A program made the position numbers and the translations under genes. From Salinispora mooreana (GTDB lineage Bacteria > Actinomycetota > Actinomycetes > Mycobacteriales > Micromonosporaceae): a stretch of DNA of 64,000 nucleotides. Below the pieces are notes generated by a model that made no database searches, was not told the origin of the DNA, and was given only the letters and a program-made list of their open reading frames with translations. Below are positions 57,576 through 64,000 of this stretch, in pieces; positions within the stretch are counted from its first letter, which is position 1; each line of letters begins with the position of its first letter. The stretch spans positions 3,183,988 to 3,247,987 of the forward strand of contig NZ_KB900614.1 in NCBI RefSeq assembly GCF_000379065.1. The letters are read 5' to 3'.

Positions 57576-57910
57576 CGCAGCGCGCCTTCCCGCCAAGCCC
57601 ACACCACCGCGACGAGCACACCCGCCAGGAAGACGAACATCTCCACCACGGCGGTGGCACCCAGGTCGGCGACGACCACCGCCCACGGATACATGAAGAG
57701 CATCTCCACGTCGAACGCCAGAAACAGCACCGTCACCAGGTACCAACGGACGTGGTACCGAGACAGGGCGTGCTCCTCCGGACGCCAGCCCGACTGAAAC
57801 GGCGAAACCAGCAGCGGCGTTCGGGCGATCGCCACCACCTGGTGCAGCAGGTAGCAGCTCGCCACGACCACCACGGCGACCAGCGCCATACCCGCCGCCC
57901 CTGCGTACAT
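57566..57910 (-). CDS. nuoA: Complex I-like membrane subunit NuoA
   Basis: A 114-residue subunit with three membrane helices. The central YHVRWYLVTVLFLAFDVEMLFMYPWAV has the FDVE motif with its two conserved acidic residues, and the C-terminus WAWREGALRWV is typical. The first loop, which in standard NuoA has 'YECG', is PFQSGWRPEEHAL here. It is the first gene of the minus-strand operon nuoA-(B/D-like)-H-J-K-L-M-N. The promoter should lie in the 502-base gap shared with the lipase gene. Confidence 0.92.
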   Translation of the reverse strand: MYAGAAGMALVAVVVVASCYLLHQVVAIARTPLLVSPFQSGWRPEEHALSRYHVRWYLVTVLFLAFDVEMLFMYPWAVVVADLGATAVVEMFVFLAGVLVAVVWAWREGALRWV

Positions 57911-58412
57911 CGCCCTTCACCCCGCCCGGCCCCACCCGCGAGGGCGCGCTATCACATTAGGAACCAAGCGGGACTTTTCACCCAGCGGGCGAGCCCCCTC
58001 ACCCATTTGGGGCCTACCGCCGCAGTCTCGCCTCGGTGCGAGTCTGATCCGCGCGACCAATCCGCACGTGCGCTGGACCGAGCTGGACGGACACGGCTAC
58101 GGCGGGCGGTGCCCAGGGCCTCGCGCCGAATGGACTGGCACCACCTGGCGGACCGGACCAGGCCGCAAACATCCACCCAGTGGGTTGCCGCCTGGTCGGT
58201 CAACGCCGGGTCGACGAAGCTACGCCAAGAGCATTCACCCCTGCCCTGACCGGCATCATCACCGGGCCCTGATGGGTGTTATCTGATCGAAACATAACGC
58301 CACTAGCACCCCAGTCACCTTCATGTCACATTGACGATTATGACTGAATAATCTCCCACCCACCACCGCCAGGTCCGAGGTTCTGGACCTGCCCGGATCG
58401 AAAGAGACCCCC
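57911..58412. promoter_or_regulatory. Divergent promoter region, nuo operon/lipase
   Basis: No gene is supported. The region separates the minus-strand nuo operon from the plus-strand lipase gene. The last 150 bases before the lipase are relatively AT-rich, and GATTAT (58336-58341) pairs with ATAATC (58348-58353) across six bases, 60-77 bases before the lipase start, a possible operator. I cannot place promoter boxes with confidence. Confidence 0.4.
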
Positions 58413-59081
58413 ATGAGACGCTTCGTCCGCACCCTCGTCGCCGCCGCCCTGGTGGCGACGGTGACACTGGTCGCGCCGTCGGCCGCGCAGGCCGCAGTCC
58501 GCAATCCCGTCCTCTTCGTCCACGGCCTGAGCAGCTCCGCCAGCACCTGGAACGCCTGGATCAGCAAGTTCAAGGCGGACGGCTACCAGGACTCCGAGCT
58601 ATACAACTGGTCCTACGACTGGAAGAAGTCCAACGCGACCACCGGCTCGAAGCTCATCGCCAAGGTGCAGGAGGTGCTCGACGCGAGCGGCGCCACCAAG
58701 GTTGATATCGTCGCCCACTCGATGGGAACGCTGAGCTCCCGCTGGTACCTGAAGAACGGCGGCGGGACCGAAACCGTGGATGACTTTGTCTCCGTGGCCG
58801 GGGTAAACCACGGAACGGACGTCTCCTTGTTCTGCTCCTTCTACGTATCGTGCCGGGAAATGATTCGGGGCAGCAGCTTCCTCGACTCCCTGAACTCCGG
58901 CGACGAAACCCCCGGGAACGTAAACTACGCCACCCTGTGGTCGACGTGTGACGCACTGATCAACCCCGACAGTTCGGCGAAGCTCGACGGCGCGGTGAAC
59001 ACCTCCGTGGGGTGCAAGGGGCACACCGACATGAACGACGACCCCAGTAACTACACCAAGGTCCGAGACTTCATCGCCTGA
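58413..59081 (+). CDS. Secreted triacylglycerol lipase/esterase
   Basis: A 222-residue alpha/beta-hydrolase with a Sec signal peptide ending at AQA (residues 25-27). NPVLFVHGLSSSA is the oxyanion-hole region. The nucleophile elbow AHSMG has S103, in the variant also used by Bacillus LipA-type lipases. Candidate catalytic partners are D180 and H204 (GCKGHTDM). Cysteines 141, 147, 179 and 201 could make two disulfides. Size and motif order fit small secreted lipases of actinomycetes. It is monocistronic. Confidence 0.9.
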   Translation: MRRFVRTLVAAALVATVTLVAPSAAQAAVRNPVLFVHGLSSSASTWNAWISKFKADGYQDSELYNWSYDWKKSNATTGSKLIAKVQEVLDASGATKVDIVAHSMGTLSSRWYLKNGGGTETVDDFVSVAGVNHGTDVSLFCSFYVSCREMIRGSSFLDSLNSGDETPGNVNYATLWSTCDALINPDSSAKLDGAVNTSVGCKGHTDMNDDPSNYTKVRDFIA

Positions 59082-59152
59082 TCACTCCGGTCAGGGGCGG
59101 GTTCTCACCCAGCCGAGACCCGACCCTGACCGCTTACGCCCGAAGGGACGCT

Positions 59153-59205
59153 CGCGACAGCCCCACGACCGGGGAGTGGGGCACTCACGGATATCGGCTG
59201 TCGCG
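59153..59205. terminator. Nested hairpin after lipase gene
   Basis: CGCGACAGCC (59153-59162) pairs with GGCTGTCGCG (59196-59205). An overlapping inner stem can pair GCCCCAC (59160-59166) with GTGGGGC (59176-59182). Because the two share bases 59160-59162, they compete at their border. It is 72 bases past the lipase stop and probably serves as terminator. Confidence 0.6.
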
Positions 59206-59284
59206 ACGTGTCGGACGATTCGAGCCCGTCCCAGCGACGTGACTCGGGGCGGGAAATCACCAACAGTGGACTAAGATCCCGGGC

Positions 59285-59420
59285 ATGGTTACGAGGAACA
59301 TCGATCCCACTGTTGGTCTTGTGCATCCGCACGGGCAGTGAGCGCGCGGTGCTCGAATCCTTCCTCGACTTCCACCGCGACGTGGTGCTGCGCAAGCTGC
59401 GTGGGCCACAGCGCGGCCCA
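59285..59420 (+). pseudogene. Decayed DUF664/mini-DinB-like gene fragment
   Basis: A start at 59285 reads MVTRNIDPTVGLVHPHGQ and then stops. In another frame directly after, SERAVLESFLDFHRDVVLRKLRG (about 59332-59402, split here by residues) closely resembles the first helix of DUF664/DinB-like proteins, which normally continues from such an N-terminus. A single frameshift near 59330 would join them. The rest of the domain is not recognisable before the converging glycosyltransferase gene. No other gene is evident between 59206 and 59706. Confidence 0.45.
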
Positions 59421-59706
59421 GGTAGGCCCACCACGAGTAGAGTCACCAGCGACTGGCGGGCACGGCCTGGCCCGGGGCACCCGCTCCTACGCCTGGTGGC
59501 GCGACGAGGTCGGCCCGGGGTGGCGATCCGATGCAGCTACCACACACCCCGGCTACGGCTTCGGTGTGTGCGTCCAGCCCTGGAGTTGTCGCTCGACGCA
59601 CACCGGAAGAACATCCGCAACTTCCTGGCCATAGGCGACCCAAACACGGGTACATCGAAACTGACCGAGCAGCGAAGCCGGCTCGCGCCGCCACCGCCGG
59701 CCTCGC

Positions 59707-62700
59707 TCAGCCCAGCAGCCGTTCGATGACCCGCGAGGTTGCTTTGCCGTCGTCCAGGTCGCAGAAGCGTGCGACGAAGGCGTCGTAACGCTCCTGGTAC
59801 TGACGGGATTCCACATCGACGCGAAGAATTGCGTCGATCAACTCGGAAGAGGTACCGACCAGGGGTCCGGGCGCGTCGGATTCGAAGTCGAAGTAGAAGC
59901 CGCGCAGCCGGTCCCCCCGGTAGTGCTCGAGGTCGTAGGTGAAGAACAGCATCGGCCGGCGCGTGTTCGCGTAGTCGAACATCAGGGACGAGTAGTCGGT
60001 GACCAGCACGTCCGCCAGGGCCAGCAGGTCCGCGACGTCCGGGTACCGGGACACGTCCCACACGAAGCCATCGCCGGCGCCCGGGATCTCGTCAACCATG
60101 TTCGGGTGCCGCCGGATCAGCAGGACATGGTCGTCCCCGAGCTTCCGGCGAGCTTCGGCCACGTCCAGCATCAGGGTCATCTTGGACCGGCCCATGGCGT
60201 GGAACTGGTCGTCGCGCCAGGTCGGCGCGTAGAGGACGACCTTCTTTCCGGCCGGCAGGCCCAACCGCCGCCGGACGGCGGCGGCAACCGCGTCGCGACG
60301 GTGGTAGAGCACGTCGTTGCGGGGGTAGCCGGCATCCAGGATCTCGCCTTCGTACCGGAATGCCCGCTGTAGAATTGGGGTGCTGAACCGGTTGGGCGAA
60401 ACGAGAAACGACCAGTTCGGCACCTCCTTCTCCAGCCGGCTCAGGTACTTGCCATCTGCGTGCCGGATGTCAGTGACGTCGAACGCAATTCGCTTCAGCG
60501 GCGTGCCGTGCCACAGCTGCGCGACCGTCTGCTCGGAGGCTCGTTCGAACCAGTCGGGCAGATGGGTGTTGGTGACGATGTACCGACAGGAGGCCAGCGC
60601 CTCGTACCAATCACGCCCGCCATGTCGGACCGCACGAGCGGTCGGCGGCACGCTGCACTGGCCCTCCCGCACGACCCAGAGACGCTCTGCCGGGCCCACC
60701 CCCCGCTCGACCATCTCCTCGTACACCGCCCGCGGGCTGTCGGAGTACTGCCGTCCGCTGAAGCTGTCGAACAACACGGCGTCCCGCCGCGGGCGGAGGC
60801 GCGCCGCCCGGTAGGCCTCGCGGAGCTGCTTGCGGTGGAACGCCCCCCGCTCGTCCGGAAGCAGGACCGAGCCGGCGCGCAACTTGGCGCTCTCCGCTCC
60901 AGTTGCCTCGACGGCGAAGGTACGACCGTTGATCTCCGTCGCTGCGGGCAGCCGTCGAAGCACCGACTCCGCAAAGGTGAGATTGGTGAACGCGAGCGAC
61001 CCATCGGCGGCGAGCCGGCACAGTAGGTCCCACGGCCCCGGCCGCAGTTCGACGGTGCCGTCGAACAGCGGCAGCGCCCGCGGCGCGAACTCAACCCGCC
61101 AGCAGTCGCCATCCCAGGTGGCGGGGAGGACACGGGACTCACCGGTGTCGCGCAACCGGAGCGTGAACTCCGGCTCGCCGATCGTACGGTCGTGGTCACC
61201 GGTCAGCACAAGGGTTCCCTGGCCGGTCCAGGTCAGCTCAGTAACGACCGGTGCAGCGGCCCGGGCACACAACCAGACGTAGCCGGCGGCAGTGGCACGC
61301 AGATAGACGTCCCGGCCACGGTAGCGCGTACGAGCCTGGCGCAGGTCGTCGTTCGCGATGAGCTGGACGACCTGTGCTCCGCCGCTGTAGAGGGCGATCT
61401 CCACCCTCCAGCGGTCCATCGCGGCGCCGGGTGGGGGCGTCCAGGCCGGGGCGTCCGCGCCCGGGAACAGGGTGGCCAGCGGTATGACGGCGCGGAACGA
61501 CGTCCATTTGCCGGACTGCTCGCCGAACGTTGCCGGCACCCAATGCTCGGGCACGCCGGCGGCGCGGCTGAGCTGGATTCGGCCGGCGACCGGGGACGGG
61601 CCACGGATCCCACCGGTGATGTGCAGCGCCTCGTCGATGAGTTCGCACGACGTGATCCGGGCCCGCACCCGCTCTACCTGGAGCGAGACGCCCTTGCTGT
61701 TGGCGAGTGGCACAAGCCGCACGTCGTCGTCGAGGTACCGCGGGGCGAGCCAGGCGGAGACGGGCTCACCGTCCAACTTGACTTGAGACTTGCGCAGGCC
61801 GGCCCGGCTGACGACACCCACGGTCAATCGCCAGACACCCTCAACCCATTCGCCGTCTTCTTTCAACGACGCCGGGTCGACCACGGCCTCGAAGCCCGAC
61901 CACTCGTAGCTGCTGTCACCGTGCGTAGAGTCAATCGTGGCGTCGGGACACCGGCGCGGACGGGCGGAGAGCATCACCGCCCGGCGCGTCTGCTTCTCGC
62001 GCAACCAGAGCAGCCGTGCTGAACTCCAGGGGCGCGGGGACGCGATCCCGTCGACGTACGCATGCCCGCGCAGCACGAGCCGGCCGTCGTGCCAGGTGAG
62101 ATCGTGTAGCTTGCTCTGCACCGCCGGGTCGGGCAGCTGATAGAGCTCGCGGGGAAGCGCGGCCTGCGGATCGTCCAGGTAGGGCAACGCGGCGTAGCGT
62201 CGCAGACCCCGCATCACGGACGGAACCGCAAGCCCTCCGCGGGTCGCCAGGGCGACCTCGACCAGTTCCGGGATCATCCGTTTCCGTACCAGGTGCCACT
62301 GCACTCGGTACTTCGCAGGCAGACTTCTCAACACCTTGGGGTCAACCCGGTCGAGGAAGTCGTTGCTCCGATCGACGAATGCCTCGCGGAAGTCGTCGTC
62401 GGCGTCGGGGAGCGCCCGCAGCACGAGGGCAAGGTCGTCCACAAGGGCGTTGGCGTCGTACCTGCGCTTGATGACCTTCTGCCCGTGGTCGGCCAGGAAC
62501 CGGCTGACCCGGTCGACGGCGCGCAGCCGGTCGGCGACCGTGGCCCAGTCGGTCCTCCGCTGGGTGATCGATGCCTCGCCGGACTCACGGCGCCGCCAGT
62601 AGTAGATCGGCACGCCGAGCACGTCGACCGTGTCGGCCATCGCGTGCGCCAGCATCGCCACCGGCACGTCCTCGAAGACCACCCCCTCCGGGAAGGTCAG

Positions 62701-63297
62701 GCCGTGTTCGTCCCAAAAGCGGCGACGGAAGACCTTGTTCCAGACCGTCCGGTCCTTCAGCAGCGCGCGGTGCAACGACACGTGTGTACGCAGCTTCGTC
62801 TTCGGGAAGATCTTCGCGTGCATTGGCGAGCGGGTCGCGCCGCGGGATGTGAACTGCCGGACGCCGCCGCAGACGAAGTCGGAGCCGGTGCGGACGAGGC
62901 AGGCGATCGCGAGCGCGTAGGCGTACGGAGGAAGCACGTCGTCGCCGTCGACGAAGGCGAGATACGTCCCGGTAGCCGCTCGGATGCCAGTGTTACGGGC
63001 CGCTCCCGGCCCACCCTCATCCTGCTTGATCACCCGGAACCGCGGATCCCGGGCGGCGAACTCCGCTGCGATCAGCCCGGTGCCGTCGACCGATCCGTCG
63101 TCGACAACGATCACCTCGAGGTTGCGGTAGGTCTGACCGGCGATCGAGTGGAGGCATTCGGCGAGGAACGCCTCGACGTCATGGGCGGGCACGACGATGC
63201 TGAGCAGTCCCCCGTCGCTCACACTTCGGTCGCTCAGGACATCGGGGGATTCCGACGTCACACCGTGAGAAGGGCCCCAGCCCCCCGCGCTTTCCAT
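59707..63297 (-). CDS. GT2 glycosyltransferase/CDP-glycerol glycerophosphotransferase fusion
   Basis: A 1196-residue protein for wall glycopolymer synthesis. Residues about 30-330 are a family 2 glycosyltransferase (SIVVPAHDVEAFL, VDDGSVDGT, FVDGDDVLPP). A middle region of about 450 residues is beta-rich and matches nothing I can name. Residues about 830-1190 are a TagB/TagF-type domain with QLWHGTPLKRIAFD, KKVVLYAPTWRDD, LIRRHPNM and TDYSSLMFDYA. It would add glycerol-phosphate-type units and a sugar to a teichoic-acid-like polymer. No membrane helix is obvious; such enzymes bind the inner face of the membrane. A CDP-alcohol phosphatidyltransferase gene diverges 515 bases away. Confidence 0.88.
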   Translation of the reverse strand: MESAGGWGPSHGVTSESPDVLSDRSVSDGGLLSIVVPAHDVEAFLAECLHSIAGQTYRNLEVIVVDDGSVDGTGLIAAEFAARDPRFRVIKQDEGGPGAARNTGIRAATGTYLAFVDGDDVLPPYAYALAIACLVRTGSDFVCGGVRQFTSRGATRSPMHAKIFPKTKLRTHVSLHRALLKDRTVWNKVFRRRFWDEHGLTFPEGVVFEDVPVAMLAHAMADTVDVLGVPIYYWRRRESGEASITQRRTDWATVADRLRAVDRVSRFLADHGQKVIKRRYDANALVDDLALVLRALPDADDDFREAFVDRSNDFLDRVDPKVLRSLPAKYRVQWHLVRKRMIPELVEVALATRGGLAVPSVMRGLRRYAALPYLDDPQAALPRELYQLPDPAVQSKLHDLTWHDGRLVLRGHAYVDGIASPRPWSSARLLWLREKQTRRAVMLSARPRRCPDATIDSTHGDSSYEWSGFEAVVDPASLKEDGEWVEGVWRLTVGVVSRAGLRKSQVKLDGEPVSAWLAPRYLDDDVRLVPLANSKGVSLQVERVRARITSCELIDEALHITGGIRGPSPVAGRIQLSRAAGVPEHWVPATFGEQSGKWTSFRAVIPLATLFPGADAPAWTPPPGAAMDRWRVEIALYSGGAQVVQLIANDDLRQARTRYRGRDVYLRATAAGYVWLCARAAAPVVTELTWTGQGTLVLTGDHDRTIGEPEFTLRLRDTGESRVLPATWDGDCWRVEFAPRALPLFDGTVELRPGPWDLLCRLAADGSLAFTNLTFAESVLRRLPAATEINGRTFAVEATGAESAKLRAGSVLLPDERGAFHRKQLREAYRAARLRPRRDAVLFDSFSGRQYSDSPRAVYEEMVERGVGPAERLWVVREGQCSVPPTARAVRHGGRDWYEALASCRYIVTNTHLPDWFERASEQTVAQLWHGTPLKRIAFDVTDIRHADGKYLSRLEKEVPNWSFLVSPNRFSTPILQRAFRYEGEILDAGYPRNDVLYHRRDAVAAAVRRRLGLPAGKKVVLYAPTWRDDQFHAMGRSKMTLMLDVAEARRKLGDDHVLLIRRHPNMVDEIPGAGDGFVWDVSRYPDVADLLALADVLVTDYSSLMFDYANTRRPMLFFTYDLEHYRGDRLRGFYFDFESDAPGPLVGTSSELIDAILRVDVESRQYQERYDAFVARFCDLDDGKATSRVIERLLG

Positions 63298-63812
63298 CTA
63301 CCTAAAACCACCCGATCATGCCATTGCGCTCTGTCTTACCTGATCGCCCCCGGTTCCGGCGTCTGGCCAGCGGCCTGCACGTGCGGTCGGTGCGAAGGCG
63401 GCGCTGCCGGACGCGGCTCCGGCGTCGCTGAGCGGCACCAACGGCCGGAATGCTAGCACCTTGTGAACAACCGAAAGTCACTCACCCGATCGATCGGACA
63501 GGGTAAGGGGCCGCTTCCACACCCCGTCGCTAGCGCCTGAAAGCCGGCGTTCTCCGCCATCCTCTGGGGCATTCCAAAGTCCCGATCAGGGAGATTCCCG
63601 GCATGGGGATGACCTTCGGCCGGATCACCGCGCGGAGGCGCTTCGCCCGCCTGCCCGCTGCCTCCACATCGATGGGAGCCGGAAGGCACATTTCGGTACA
63701 GGAACATGAATCTACTAGCATACGGGAAGATACCAGTAGTTAACGATTTTTCAACTGTGAAGCAAACCTGAGGTAGCCTCTTGCCGGAGTTCGGGCTCGG
63801 CGCGGAGGCGGG
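63298..63812. other. Divergent intergenic region before the phosphatidyltransferase gene
   Basis: No gene is supported in these 515 bases. The stretch 63700-63780 is markedly AT-rich for this genome (for example TTAACGATTTTTCAAC), fitting a promoter zone for the plus-strand gene at 63813. A weak possible -10 is TAGCCT near 63774. The part next to the glycosyltransferase start should hold its promoter. Confidence 0.4.
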
Positions 63813-64000
63813 ATGATGGCCAGCGGTGTAACTGTTGCGGAAGTTCAGGCCAAGACATACAAGGAACGCGACTCTTGGTGGACCGTCTACCTTGTCGATC
63901 CGCTCGCGTCGAGGCTGGTCTGGCTCGTCGCCCGCTACCCCTGGGTGACCCCCAACCGGCTCTCCGTCGCCGCGTTCATACTTGGGCTCGGCTCCGCTGC
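63813..64000 (+). CDS. CDP-alcohol phosphatidyltransferase, 5' part
   Basis: The first 62 codons are visible before the window ends. The protein starts MMASGVTVAEVQAKTYKERD, then SWWTVYLVDPLASRLVWLVAR and TPNRLSVAAFILGLGSA, which match the N-terminus of actinobacterial CDP-alcohol phosphatidyltransferases. In this family the catalytic DGx2ARx8Gx3Dx3D motif comes later and lies outside the window. GGAGG at 63804 gives better spacing to the second ATG (63816) than to the first. With the TagF-type gene it suggests a wall polymer or phospholipid locus continuing rightward. Confidence 0.8.
   Translation, partial: MMASGVTVAEVQAKTYKERDSWWTVYLVDPLASRLVWLVARYPWVTPNRLSVAAFILGLGSA

Noticed and set aside
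63453..63721. Small minus-strand open frames before the phosphatidyltransferase gene
   Set aside because: No ribosome-binding site of note, no domain and unlikely composition; they occupy the divergent promoter region.

Overview
The window is very GC-rich, with GTG and TTG starts, 1-4 base gene overlaps and DUF5753 regulator/DUF397 pairs. Together these point to an actinomycete, most likely Micromonosporaceae of the Salinispora/Micromonospora type (inference from gene content; no rRNA is present). Most of it is chromosomal core: about 52 complete genes, two genes cut by the window ends, one decayed gene and one tRNA.

Layout. 1-1659: 5' part of a nitrate/nitrite-sensor (NIT) type histidine kinase. 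2245-12647: nucleoside uptake and salvage on the minus strand (BMP lipoprotein, ATPase, two permeases, cytidine deaminase, thymidine phosphorylase, DUF4272 protein, adenosine deaminase), with a plus-strand rRNA guanine methyltransferase inside. 12906-19885: alpha-glucoside/maltose system (binding protein, two permeases, LacI regulator, GH13 alpha-glucosidase) linked by repeated CTTGC/GCAAG operator-like boxes. 19962-24225: YihY membrane protein, 2H phosphoesterase, tryptophanyl-tRNA synthetase and a CBS/CorC protein that lacks the usual membrane domain. 24226-28200: accessory segment with a methyltransferase operon of overlapping genes, two small membrane-protein genes, and a DUF5753 regulator plus DUF397 pair lying between two strong hairpins.

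28216-36923: galE, then the minus-strand series glmU-prs-rplY-pth-cysQ-cysD-cysN and tRNA-Gln(TTG). 37222-46780: TetR regulator, two DUF4383 membrane proteins, an ABC-F protein and the actinobacterial housekeeping cluster rsmI-metG-tatD-rsmA-ispE (no rpfB between tatD and rsmA). 46848-49614: protein O-mannosyltransferase and a 4'-phosphopantetheinyl transferase.

49893-57910: a complex I-like operon encoding only the membrane arm (nuoA, H, J, K, L, M, N). Subunits B, C, D, E, F, G and I are not encoded here; in their place is one cysteine-poor protein that I read as a degenerate NuoB-like plus NuoD-like fusion. Several proton-channel residues are also changed. This is the most unusual system in the window. 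58413-63998: secreted lipase, a decayed DUF664-like gene, a 1196-residue GT2/CDP-glycerol glycerophosphotransferase fusion, and the start of a CDP-alcohol phosphatidyltransferase gene, suggesting a wall glycopolymer or lipid locus continuing to the right.
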